From positions 16,126,192-16,190,191 of the forward strand of contig NC_037603.1 of the NCBI RefSeq assembly GCF_003073045.1: a stretch of DNA of 64,000 nt, given 5' to 3'. The first letter of the stretch is position 1, and every line of letters starts with the position of its first letter. Under the pieces are notes generated by a model. The model was not told the origin of the DNA. It worked only from the letters and a program-made list of their open reading frames with translations, and searched no databases. This DNA comes from Pomacea canaliculata. Lineage: Eukaryota; Mollusca; Gastropoda; Architaenioglossa; Ampullariidae. The translations under genes were made by a program, and so were the position numbers. Below, one piece after another: positions 47,601-59,720 of the stretch.

Positions 47601-50600
47601 TAAGAGAAATTTTTACAGAAAAGGGCATCATGAATGTGAGCAGTGGCGTAGAAATCAGGGTTCCAGCCGCCGCCTGACAAAAGATACTGAGTTCATGAGT
47701 GTCGTTCACTGTCAACATACAGTTTGCCCCTCCCTCAAAGCCGAGAATCTTCCAACGCCACTGTGAGGATCCTCAGAACCCTTTCCGCCAGAAGATCGGC
47801 CATATGAACAGATATCTCTCACATCCACAAAGAACACGTGTCCGGAGGAGTTAAAAAATCTCCTCGGTTATCGACCCCTTTCCTTTAGTGTGCAGACGAA
47901 CTAGGTTGGTATATGTGCACGTTCAACGTCTGCCCTGGGTCGAAACTGCTACCCTGGCCCTGCAGCGTTTTATTGCTGTAGCTGGAAGTTAATATCCCTG
48001 GCTTGAGTTGCTGGTCCTACAAAGCCTCTTTATAAGAAAGCTTGGAAATCAACCTTCATGATAAACCCATGCAGTCTGCTTGCAAGATAAAAACTTGAAG
48101 AATTTTTATGGAAACGATTTATTATCCACTATATTTTAATTCTCTGTATCTTTAAGATTAGATTTTGACATGTGGGAGATAGATTTTCCCAATTCTACCA
48201 ATCATTCTAAACAGTTAAAATTATAATAAAAGTCATGTCTAAACAAGAAATGATGAAAGTGTAAGTCTCTTGTAAGCAAGATTGAAGACTGAACATTAAA
48301 GGAGCAGTTTCAACTGATTGGATCATTCTCAGAGTGAGACAGGTGTTTTAGAAATGCATGTATTACAGAGCCCTCCAAAAACACGAGTTTTAATTGTGAT
48401 TTAATTGTTCTGGACTTTAATGCAGTGGCAGACCAATTGGGCTCATGACTATCCCAAGTGGAGGACAGGAAGAGGCATTCAAAATATCTTTTGTCCTTTC
48501 ATGTTTTTACTGCATTTTTTGGAAATAAAATGCTTGTATTTTTCTTCAATTAGCTATTCTCATATCACTTGTTTTCCCAGTAATCCTCTACATTTGCTCT
48601 CAACATATATTTAAGTGTATTTATTAGTTTTTGTCCTTTAGTTACTGAAGATATTCTGTAAAATGAGTATTTTATCTGCAGATAGTGAGGTGGAGGCATG
48701 TATTGCTTTATTTGTCCAATGCACCAAAACTCAAAATGCAATTCTTTAATTCTTTGCAGCTCAGAAAATCCTTATCCACCTAGAGAACATAGTCTTCTGC
48801 AAAATGTTAGCGCAGATAGTTGAACTTCTAATTGGTAGGGCAGTCTTACAGACAATTGTTGTGACTTCTTTAGTTCTTATCTGCTTTCATTTTAATCTCA
48901 TGTCATTACTGTATATTGCGAAATTATAATATCATTGAACCATAAGCTAAAAATAGGAGACACAAGGGTTGCTGTCCTAGAAGATAACAGCTGAGCTCTC
49001 TGTCAAAGTAGCAGACACAAGGAATGCTGCTGAATGAAGACACAATGCTGCTGTTTAGGTGCATTAAAAAATTTATGATTTTAAGTCTCTTCCCAAATTA
49101 TTTGTCCTCTCTGTAGTAATGCTCTGTGCAAACAAGTAGAACTGCAAAGTTGTGACTCCTGGTGCAAGTGCATAGAACATCTTGGATTTCAATATAATTG
49201 TCAGCAGCCACTACACTTTTATTTGGCTTCTTTTTTTAAAAACAAGTGTTGCCTTTTTTATGGTCTATACTTTTTTCACTAAACAGAAAAAAAAGGTTTT
49301 AGAAGTTGAACTACTTACTGCAGCTAAGATACATTTGTGTAATGAAGTAGTATGTGTACTTGCTACCTACCTAACATACAAGTAACATACAGATCCCCCA
49401 AATATTAATCATATGTTGGGTTTTTCCCCTGGTTGCCTGGGTATATTCCTGTCGCTAAGTCTTCCACTTTATAGCCAGCTTTTCAGTGAGTCAAGCTTAT
49501 TCATGTGCGGTACGCGTAGTACAGCTCCTTTTCAGCAACAGTTGCACAGTGTTAGGATTTTGTCATCTGGAGACAGCAGTAATATTTGGAAATTTAGAAT
49601 GGACAAAATAAACATTATACCAGTAAACATGCTTACACGAAGGTTGTGAATGTGCATAAGTTTCAAGGGCACATACAAATTGCTACACTGCTTTATTTAT
49701 AGATTCATGTTTAGTAGTGAACTGCCATGACAGATAACCACAAACTTATTGATATTAATATAGTTTTCTTCCCATTTGCTAAACTGTTATGAGTGCAAGC
49801 TTCATGCTTGTATAGTCAGTAGCTTTGTATGAACTCTTTTTACCAGCTGTTTCAAGCAGTCTATTCATTAATTTGTGTTAATTGATTTAAAGGTGATATT
49901 TGCAAGGCAGATATTGCACTCTAAATGCTCCATATGAAGAAAATTTAATTCTGTATTGTCATAGATTATATGACAGCTGCTGCAATCTTATTAAAGCTCA
50001 ACCAAAATATGGGCAATTTCTAATAACAAGAAGAAAAAGAAGATAAAGATTTGTGTAGTTCACTGTTACACATCATGCATAAAAATACACTGATTTAATT
50101 TCTTTTTTTAAAAAAGGAGAAATATATTATAGTAGTGGGACACTGGATGTTAAACAATACAGAAAACCATCATCAGACAACTAATTAAACACGTCACAAA
50201 CTGGAATGAACTTCCAAAGCAATTACAGCTAGCTGACTTTCAGGTTTTGGTCATTGCTTGTTTACAAAGTAGCAATTAATATTACTCCTAAATCTTAGAG
50301 AAGATCCTTAAAGTAAATAATATTAATACTACATTAGTGGTTGACAACAATAACTGCATTGAAAAAGTTTGTATATGAATTGATAAACAGGCAATCTTGA
50401 TATTTAAACTCTTGTTGATTTCCAGCATTAACATTTTTTTTTTAATACCATAACCTACTGCTCAAACGTTAGCTCCAGCAAATTATGAGCCCATTCATTC
50501 ATCAGTGAAGCACTTGTACAGTATTTAATAATGCCAGCTAATTGTATTCATTATACAAGTTTTTATTAAAGTGTGTGAGAATGTTTATGCATGTGTGTGT

Positions 50601-53600
50601 GTGTGTGGGGGGGGGGGTTTGGAGGGATGGGGAAATGGTGGTGTAAATGAAAGATTGAAAGAATTTGGAGTTACACCATAAAATCCTAGAACAAATAATA
50701 ACAATAAAAGCTGTGTTAAAGAACACTTAACATCATACTGGTATTTCTTTACATTTTTGCTTCTATTTATTTTTAAAAAACGTGTATTGTGTGCGTGCAT
50801 GAGAAAGAGAGGATTATTTAGTTCTTTCCTCTTCAGTCACCTGACCACAACATTGACAGAAATAACAGTATAATTGTTTTTTTTAATGGTACTTGATGGT
50901 ATATTGTGTTGCTGAGTACCTATATAAACCCAGCCAGCTGGACTGGATCGTTGCCAAGAATTAAGAGTTTAATGTAGGTCAATGTAGCACTCATAAAATT
51001 TAAAAGCAAAAATAACTGCAAGCTATCTACAGCCAGCCAGCCAGCCTGGCAAAAGATGTGTCGTCTACATTTTCCAGATGTTCTGCACAGAAAAGATGAT
51101 AAACAGCAGAAAGTTTATCCTCAGATTCCTTAGCTAATAATCACCCTATTCTAAAAACTAAATTTGGAAGACCTTATGGCACATTCCACTGACCTTATGT
51201 TACATGCCACTATCTTGAAAGATTTTGACTGATCATCAGGGCAACAGCTGAGTTTTATGAAGGAATTAGAAACTGATGTTTTGCAGGCTTGTAGTGTAAG
51301 ATAACAGAGAAGAAGAGATCAAAAATTAGTTTGGTCATGTGTGAAATGTAAGATAATGAGTATGAAATTTGCAGGGGTGTGAGGGGAGAGGTGTGTGAGC
51401 ATGTTTATGCATGTGTGTGTGTTGGGGTGGGGGACGGGAGGAAATAGTGTTATAAATGAAAGATCGTTTGACAGGATCTGGAGTTACACCATGAAATCCT
51501 AGAGAAAGTAACAATTTTTTTGTTGTCTATTTCAAGATCTTCATCAATAACGAGTGGTGCAACTCAGTTAGCGGAAAGACTTTCCCCACTGTAAACCCAT
51601 GTACAGAAAAGCAAATTTGCATGGTGCAAGAGGGAGACAAGGTAGATATAATTTCTTGATATCTTTCAAGAGTTGTCCATGCCAATATCATATTGTTTCC
51701 TTTTTGTTTTTTGCACCTTTGCTGTCTTATTAATAATGTAGCAACATTTCAGAGGGACAATTGTTTTCATTCAAAACATTTCCACAACAAGAAGAAATGT
51801 TTTCTTTAAAAAAATTAACCTCTTTATGTGAAACAAGAATTATTTTTAGACCTTACTGACATGAAGCACACCTGAATGCAATGTTACATTGGCAGATAAC
51901 TGCAAAAAAAAAAGGCATATTTAAGCTCTAGGAGTCTGAAATAACTTAATAACATGGGATTCACCAAAACCCTTTTGGCATTCACAAATATCAAAAGCTA
52001 CATAGAATACATAGGTCATAGTACAACATTGGCAGAATAGCAAATGATGTATTGAATACATAGTACAAAAGGACCTTAAAAGTACATGAGACAGGTGGAG
52101 AAAGGGATAAACTCATTAACAAGAGCTGTTGATCTTGAGGGAGAGGACAACAAGTATCGCTAACTTCTGTCTTCTAGCCTGATGTCGATGCAGCTGTGGC
52201 AGCAGCAAGGGCTGCTTTTGCTATTGGATCTGTCTGGCGTACGATGGATGCCTCCAAAAGAGGGCGGCTCTTGAATACATTTGCTGACCTTCTTGAAAGA
52301 GATGTGGAATACCTGGCAGTAAGTATTTATGTTTTGACTTTACTTAAGTGCTGGGACTTTATGTGTAGAGTGGTAAGACTTAGGAAGCTTGTTTTTGAGA
52401 GATGTATATTTTTAATTATAAAATTTTTGAAAAGATTTCACATCTCTGCACGCACTCAGGTTTTTGGATTCTTCTCATTATTTCTTAATTCAGATGTATT
52501 GAGGTGTATAAAGATGTTTATGCAATAACCATCATAGATAAGTAAGATGGCATGTGGTAGCTCATAATACAACATCGTCATTTTTTACTTCAACAGAATC
52601 TTGAGACTCTAGATAATGGCAAACCATTTTTGGATGCCGTTGAAGACATAAAATTCTCTGCTAGTGTCCTTCGATATTTTGCTGGCTGGTGTGACAAGAT
52701 CCATGGAAAGACCATTCCTGTTGGTGGGTATACGCAAGAAATATCTGATATGGGCTTCTTGATCCAGGTCATTTGTGTGTGGTTTTCTAGTTTTATTGAC
52801 AGGCATGTCATAGGGATTGTCAGGCCATGTGTGTATGAATGAAGATGTATGTTAAAAAAGAAATTGATCATGAGGCTTTTAGTGAAATTAAACATTTTCC
52901 CCTTTTTTTCACAGATGGCAGTTTTTTCTCATATACCCGTCATGAGCCTGTTGGTGTATGTGGACAGATAATACCGGTATAATTGCTTTATTAGCCTCCT
53001 AGGATCTGTTTCCGCTGATGGGTCAATTAGAATTATCTAGTCTCAATGGGTCACACACAAAACATTGATCCAGTTAGAGAACTAGGGATATATTTCTGAT
53101 GAGTTATAGTAGACATCTGTTGAATCAGTAACTTTAGTCAGACATAACATTAAGCCAAGTAGTGCTGGCAGGTTAGCAGAACAAAGCACTCATTAGTTTG
53201 TTACAAAATAATTTGTAAAATTATATTTTTTTAAAGTATCCATGGACAATGCCAATGTGAGAGCTTTTACTATTTGCCCATAAACCATTGATTAGTTAGC
53301 AAACCTACTTTTGTGGAAAATAAATTGCAGACCTGTTAATTTCCATAATAGAAACTGCAATGTCCAATCAATTCAACCTCACAAACAAAACAGAAGAATT
53401 GGTAGCTTTGTTTTGGGGAATTAGTTTCTTTAATCCAATTTAAAAATAATTTTGTACTTGGGTTAGCCATTGAAGCTGATAATATCCTATATGCTACTTA
53501 GATATTAGTTATATTGACACTTGATATGTGTGCAATATTTACAAGTTATATTGTTTAATTTTTTTAAATAGTGGAACTACCCAGTTCTGATGTTAGCCTG

Positions 53601-56600
53601 GAAGCTGGGACCAGCTCTAGCTTGTGGAAACACAGTTGTGCTCAAGCCAGCAGAGCAAACACCCCTTTCTGCATTGTATTGTGCCGCACTTTTAAAGGAG
53701 GTGGGATTCTTGTTACTGTGTTGGTCAAATGTAGTTTGATAGTCAGCATGTACTAACCACAAAGATAATATTGATTTCTTTGTGTTTTTCAGAACAGTGG
53801 GATAACTGATTAAAAAGATGTTATTGCAAGTCTTTGTCTTTGGGAAAAAAACTTTTGATAAAACATACAAGTCTTTCCACTGACACAGGAATGCATGGAC
53901 AACTGAATCTTTATGACTGTCTTAACAGGCAGGCTTCCCACCTGGTGTGGTGAACATTGTTCCTGGTTATGGTCCTACAGCTGGTGCTGCCATTTCTGAA
54001 CACATGAATATTGACAAAGTTGCCTTTACCGGCTCTGCAGAGGTAATTAAACGATGAAGCTGTGGTCTAAACACATTTGATTCTTCTCTAAAAAGTTATA
54101 TTCTAAAAAGTGCTGACTACTGAAAACACTAGAAGTACCATTAAATATACTAAGATTTTTTTTTAAATGTAAATGAAATACACAGGAGAAATGCGGTCTT
54201 GTTGTCAGGTGGGGCGACTGATTATGCAAGCTGCAGGACGTAGCAACCTTAAACGTGTTACTCTTGAGCTGGGAGGAAAATCCCCTCTCATCATTTTTGC
54301 TGATACAGATTGTAAGTTCCAAAACAAACCCTAACAATGTCCTAACTGTTTGCCTCTTGGAGTTATTTGATGAGTGGAGGCTAGAGCTGGTACACTTCTA
54401 AACTATCTGGTCTTTGGGATTATTTGGTTAGTGTATGTTAGGACTTGTACTAAACTTATCTGGTCTTTGGGATTATTTGGTTAGTGTATGTTAAGACTTG
54501 TACTAAACTTATCTGGTCTTTGGGATTATTTAGTGTATGTTAAGGCTTGTACTAAACTATCTGGTCTTTGCATAAATTAAAAAAGTATGTGGTTGTGGGG
54601 AAGGGTTAAGTTTGTATTTTTCATTATGATTGCTATCTTTCCTAATTCTTTGACAGAAATTTTTAATCTGCCTTTGAATTTTTATTTTTCAGTGGACAGT
54701 GCAGCACTCTGGGCACATGCAGCTTCCATGAACAACCATGGACAGAATTGCGTTGCTGGCTCAAGGACTTTTGTCCAAGAGGCCATCTATGATAAATTTG
54801 TTGCAAAGGCAAAGGCCCTGGCAGAAAATCGCACTGTTGGTGATCCCTTCAAAGCTACAACCATGCAAGGTCCACAGGTAATTAAGCTTAGTAATGTTAC
54901 GTGTTTCATGACACACAGGTCACAATTAAGCCTAAGCAGTCACATTTCTTCACAAGCATTTTTGTTCACAAATTCTTATATTCATGTCTCTAAATTCTGC
55001 CCCTTGAAATGGGCATTTTACTCTTTTGAATAATGTGTTTGAAGCTTTCCTTTTTTTCCATGGCTATTCTTTGCTTCATTTTGATTACAGTAGTAACCTC
55101 ATATTCACTGGTAATACATTCTAACACCTACTACAGTTCAATGTAAGTGCAGATAATGCTGAACACTATATATATATAAAACGGCCACTAATTCAAATAG
55201 TGAGAATGCTACAAGCAGAAGGGAGTCAAATTCTGTAGGGACGTGGGTACAGGAATGAAAAAAGATGAGTAAATTACTGGACATGTTTGTTCTGCTGAAT
55301 TTCACCAGGTTATGGCCCTTTCTTGCTTAGCACATTCTGAAATTTATGAACCATATATTTCTGTAATTTTCCTTTTTGGGGGGGTTGGGGGAGAGGAAGT
55401 AATTGTGCTTTACAATGCTTAAGAGATCGAGAAGTCACACAACAGTCTGCTAGGCATGTATGCCATACTTTCTTCATGCACAACACACATGCACATGCGT
55501 GTGCACATACACAGGGTAAGGAATGCCAGAGTAACTGAAGACAACCACCAACCGTCAGCCCTGCCAAGTGTTGTAACCAGAGAGAGGTATATGTTACAGC
55601 CAAGATTTGAATCCACAACAATCTGTTCTTGCTGTCATGGTCACAGGCACTTTAGCCACTGTGCTACGAACTGCCCATAACTATATATATATTTCATGGC
55701 TTGACAGGTGGACCAAGAACAGTTCCAGAAAGTTATGGACTATATTCGATTTGGACAAGAAGAAGGAGCTAAACTGCAGACAGGAGGTGTAAGAGTTGGG
55801 GATAAGGGATTTTTTGTCAGGCCTACAGTATTCTCTGATGTGCAAGATGACATGCGCATTGCTAAAGAGGAGGTATGTCTTATTTACAAATATTTCGTGA
55901 TTTTCATGAGTTTTATAGTTAAAGTATCAGTAGATATTAATAAATATCATTATCTGGTACTTTTAACTCCATTGGTTTTCTCCAAGCAAGTGTTCCTTTT
56001 TTTAGGAAATAAAATATTATGGTTAAGGTAACTTTGCTGTAGACCTCCCCTACACAAATAGTATAGTATTCATTTCTTTTCTCATTCTCAGATCTTTGGC
56101 CCAGTACAGAGTATCATTAAATTCAAGGACATTTCAGAAGTGGCTGAGCGTGCCAACCGCACCTGCTATGGGCTGGGAGCTGGTGTTATAACAGATGACA
56201 TTAACAAGGCCATCACTCTTGCTCACACTCTGCAGGCAGGCAGTGTTTGGTCAGTAATTGTTTTGTTGACTCCTGTGTTTAAGGTTTGGACTTTGCTTTG
56301 CTCGGTTTGTTTACTTGACTTGTAGGCTTAACATTTAGATGCCTTCATTCATTTTGCCAATAGCAGATCAGAAGGGAGATCGAGTGTATCTGATCAAGAA
56401 AAGAATGTGATGGAGTGTAAATTATTTCATGCTAAAAATAATTTTTGGTATAATGTGTAAGATGTGAGGGAAAAGGCTGGCTGACAAAGAAACTAGACAT
56501 ATCACCCAACCTCAGATAGCAAAATAATAACAAAAATATTAAAGTCGATCATTTGCCACCAGATGTCTTTACTTTGATTGCCTATCCTCCACATCAATTT

Positions 56601-57448
56601 TTGTCATATTTTTTAATATGTTTTTCAGGATCAACTGTTATGACATAGTTACACCACAGACAGCATTTGGAGGCTTCAAGCAGTCAGGCCAAGGAAGAGA
56701 ACTGTGAGATGATCTTAACTTCCTTTTAGAGTGTAGTTAGATCTATTTTTCCACCAACAGTTGAATATTTTAAAGATTGAATCTTTTAAATAGCAATCTT
56801 CATTATATGATCAGATCATGGAGTTAAAAAATTATTTTCATTTCTCTTTTAAAAAAGTCATTAAATGTGATTGAGTGAAAAATGATGATTCTTTAATATA
56901 ACAAAGAGAATTGTATTGTATCGAGCTTTTATATTGTTTAATATAACAAAGAGAACATTGGTGTTTTATAGATTTTTATATTACTTTCCAGGGGAGAATA
57001 TGCTCTGAAAGAATACACAGAAATCAAAACTGTAAGTGTTCATGACCTTGAATATGTCCAGCTGCAGACATAGTCGTTCAATATATTTTTGAGCTCCAAC
57101 AATTGATTATATTAAGAGTTAAGATTGCAGTGTGTGCGTGTGTCTAAAACCCTTGCCATTTTTCCCCTTTCTTTTGTCAATTAAGATATACCACATGTCA
57201 GTATCAAGAAGGTAATATTCCTTGTGTTGACCTAGCCAGGTAAACACCGTGTTAGCCAAAATATGGCTTGTCTCAATATCCTTAAAAGCTTGGTTAAAGT
57301 TCATTTGCAGATAACTTCAACACTTCATGTTTATGATATACAGCTAATGCAAGCTTCTTGTGGGTGACACATTAATAGTTGTTATAACGTTTCTGTATGA
57401 TTGGTTGGTTTCCAGGTGACCATTAAACTTCCAAGCAAGAATTCCTAA
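44667..57448 (+). CDS. Aldehyde dehydrogenase, ALDH1/ALDH2 class, cytosolic type (complete, 14 exons)
   Basis: Exons: 44667-44714, 51537-51641, 52178-52318, 52597-52723, 52915-52976, 53572-53700, 53929-54042, 54209-54311, 54693-54877, 55708-55872, 56092-56249, 56629-56703, 56992-57031, 57416-57448. The phases agree and give 494 aa, usual for ALDH1A. It oxidises aldehydes to acids with NAD(P)+. Catalytic residues are present: Asn163 (WNYP), Glu262 (LELGGKSP) and the nucleophile Cys296 (GQNCVAGSR), with the family's 34-residue Glu-Cys spacing. The cofactor loop FTGSAEVG and the C-terminal [10 protein letters not shown] are also conserved. The short N-terminus (MSEPQPRPD) has no mitochondrial presequence, favouring a cytosolic ALDH1A-like enzyme. 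The sequence is intermediate between ALDH1A and ALDH2, so retinaldehyde as substrate is possible but not shown. Asn295 replaces the usual Cys before the nucleophile. Confidence 0.95.
46150..46322 (-). mobile_element. tRNA-derived SINE
   Basis: Read on the minus strand, a head starting GGTTAGCTGGCCGGTGAAAC, followed by GGTTGGCATCTG and then GTCCTGGGTTCAACTTTCG, has the spacing of a tRNA: a degenerate A box about 50 bases before a B box (GGTTCAACTTT). A body follows with TGTCATCTGCCTGCAGGGC and CTCATGATATAGCC. It is not a functional tRNA gene. Confidence 0.6.
47226..47326 (+). repeat. Perfect tandem duplication of about 50 bp
   Basis: The unit starting ACCTATCCTTGACCCACATA and ending CACTTTGTAATTT occurs twice in direct succession with no mismatch seen, which suggests a recent duplication or polymorphic site, in aldehyde dehydrogenase intron 1. 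Confidence 0.85.
50575..50706 (+). repeat. Dispersed direct repeat, copy 1, with (TG)n(G)n tract
   Basis: AATGTTTATGCATGTGTGTG, a G-run, then AAATGAAAGATTG and GAGTTACACCATAAAATCC. The same order recurs at 51388-51515. It lies late in aldehyde dehydrogenase intron 1. Confidence 0.7.
51388..51515 (+). repeat. Dispersed direct repeat, copy 2, next to exon 2
   Basis: CATGTTTATGCATGTGTGTG, a G-rich run, then AAATGAAAGATCG and GAGTTACACCATGAAATCC. It parallels the copy at 50575-50706 and ends about 20 bases before the acceptor of aldehyde dehydrogenase exon 2. Confidence 0.7.
54350..54570 (+). repeat. 52-bp tandem repeat, about four copies
   Basis: The unit TCTGGTCTTTGGGATTATTT plus GGTTAGTGTATGTTAGGACT and TGTACTAAACTTA is repeated, with a shortened third copy and partial first and last copies. 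It lies in aldehyde dehydrogenase intron 8. Confidence 0.85.
55385..55692 (-). mobile_element. tRNA-derived SINE
   Basis: Minus strand: GGGCAGTTCGTAGCACAGTG then GCTAAAGTGCC carries a near-perfect pol III A box (TAGCACAGTGG), and GGATTCAAATCTTGG supplies the B box, at tRNA-like spacing. The body runs to GCATTGTAAAGCAC near 55405 and includes a CA-rich tract at 55480-55515. It lies in aldehyde dehydrogenase intron 9. Confidence 0.75.
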
Positions 57449-58985
57449 GCTTTTGAACATGAATCAGCTGTTTGACAACATCATATTTGTTTGCTGGGAC
57501 AAAATGGTGTGTGACGGGCAACCTAAAGTGAATGGAAACCAGAAGCGGATCATACATTTGCAACTGCTTCATAAGTGGTGGTGGCATTGTTAAGTGTTGA
57601 TGTCGTTTAAGGCATAATAACCTTACTATATTTTATAATTTTTTAAATTGTTAACATTATATCTTTTGGATTTTTCCATCTTGTATACGATGAAAAAGAT
57701 ATCTACATGAAATGAGATTGGCAAAAATTTTGTTACTCATGTCTTTAACAGATGTGTACATTCACACACACACAAACAGATGTCATACAAAAAAAAGGAT
57801 AGAAATATGGAGTTTACATTTAATACACAGGCACATATACACATGTATATCTACATTTAACATTTTAATACACATTTGCTTACATGCACGTTTATAGATG
57901 TACACCAGAACTAGTGCCTTATTATTACAGGTACTAACATAGTACTCCTGTAAAACAAGTATTAATTGGGGTTATTATAATAATATTTCTTTGCCTATGA
58001 AGAGCTGGTCAAAAGCATCTTGAAGGAGTATTTTCCTAATCTTAGCCCTAATAAAATGAAGGAGGCCGAGGTTGTATTTTATTTTACTGGTGACAACATC
58101 TTGCTTTTGCAGTTTGTTTGCTTTAGGGACTATATGAAACATTCTGACCAAAACATTTCAAGGAGCAGAGCCCCAGCTAACATGATCAGAATGTGTCTCA
58201 TGGTCTCCACTTTATCAAAATGATTCTTCAGTCAACTACTGTTTCTGGATTTTACTCTGTGGACAATAATTAGACACATCTTCCAGTCATCTGGTAGTTT
58301 CATTTGGAGAATGCCAAAAGTACTGGTAATAAATCTTGCAGGTGAGATGCTCAGGAAAATAGCACTTTTCTTACACCAAATCATTCAATAAGGTGGGTTT
58401 GGATCATTGCTATATGAGCTGACTGCACTCATCACAGAACATCAAGTGTGTACAGATTTACTTTGTCTATACTCAATTCTTCCTAGGATGTTTTTGATCG
58501 GCTCCGATATTCGTTGCTCAATATTTGTAATTTTTTTTTTACTTTTTACATCTTATATCAGTTGTTACTGCTGTAAGCATTATCCATTTTTAATATAACA
58601 TATATGCATGTGTTATCACTTATTTTTTCCTAAACTCTGACAGAAGTCCAGTTGGACCATATTAAATTAAATGTCTGGAGGAAACACTACCTGTATTTTT
58701 ATTTGTAGTGTGACTGGCTTTTCACTCAGGATTTTCTAAACACGAAGATCCCATTAAATCCAAATAATAAATTTCAGACATTGGCAAGAAGAATTCATTT
58801 ATTTCCAAGTGACATTGCACTTGATGGCTGTCACTTGACAAGTGCTGATCTCACATACATTTGCAGATGCCACTACATGCACTACTGCATAATAAAAAAT
58901 AGTAAATTCATCTCTTTGCGCCCACACACACAATGCATGCACACATACACTACACACTACCCAGTCAATTCAGACTTTCTCAGGG
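57449..58985 (+). other. Aldehyde dehydrogenase 3' untranslated region and flank
   Basis: AT-rich sequence without a supported frame. Candidate polyadenylation signals are AATAAA at 58050-58055 and another near 58328. (CA)n scraps lie near 57765. Confidence 0.4.
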
Positions 58986-59720
58986 TGGCGCTGCCATACC
59001 AGATGGTGATTGAGAATTGTCAGTACACTCTCAATCACTGCTTGAGAAAATTGGACCAAAATGTCCCTCACTAAGACTGAGCTTTTTCATCTGGTGCAGA
59101 AAGTAAAGTCGTTGCTGGGCCTTCTTGATGATAAACATCACATAGTTGTAGCCTATTTTTACTGCACTACACCCTCAGGCGATCTACCTCCAGATGGTAT
59201 TAAAATTCATTGCTGTCCGAGATAAACCTTCCTCACAGCGAACTTCATTCAAATGAAACTGTGAGATGGTGAGACTGTCATTAAACAGACAATACAGTAA
59301 GGGAGAGAGGATGCAACCTTGTGTGCCTGACTGAGCACCAAGGGATATTTAATAGGGTATTATTGACTATCTTAGGTTGGTTTAAGAGGCTGTGAAGGAT
59401 CCAAACTGGGAATGACCAAAAGCTGACAGTTTATCAAAGAATGATGGTGTTGAAGAGGGAGCTGTAGTCTACAAAGAGGCAGCATGCATAGGAGCCAGGG
59501 TTTCAAGGTGCTGGAGGACAAAGTGAAGGGCAAGACAGCATTGTCTATCGACCAACTGGCTTGATAGGTAAATTGAAAAGGGTCCAATTTTCCTCTAATG
59601 GTGCATAAGAGATGTCTGAAAATTAGAGCTTTCATCATGAATGATGTCATGGGTCTGAAGTCATTTAGTGATGTCACCATGGTGTTCTTTGGGATGATTG
59701 ATAGTCATAGTCAGTTCCTG
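58985..59720 (-). mobile_element. LINE reverse-transcriptase remnant (Jockey/CR1/RTE-like)
   Basis: Read on the minus strand, in changing frames and in the order expected for a LINE RT: LNDFRPMTSFMMKAL, LDPFQFTYQASWSIDNAVL, motif A CLFVDYSSLFNTI, motif B-like GTQGCILSPLLYCLFNDSL, and the thumb segment IIKKAQQRLYFLHQMKKL. Motif C (YADD) is not recognised and appears deleted. There are many frameshifts; the element is dead. It lies between the convergent aldehyde dehydrogenase and acyl-CoA dehydrogenase genes. Confidence 0.85.

Larger units (their letters stand above)
44715..51536 (+). other. Large intron 1 of the aldehyde dehydrogenase gene
   Basis: This 6.8-kb intron has no supported gene. 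Its first half (about 45.3-48.0 kb) is richer in CG dinucleotides and contains a tRNA-SINE and a tandem duplication; the second half is AT-rich with a (TG)n/G-run tract. Short open frames here show no family features. Confidence 0.6.

Noticed and set aside
56890..56960. Direct repeat TTTAATATAACAAAGAGAA in aldehyde dehydrogenase intron 12
   Set aside because: A real two-copy repeat of about 19 bases in AT-rich sequence, but too short to interpret.
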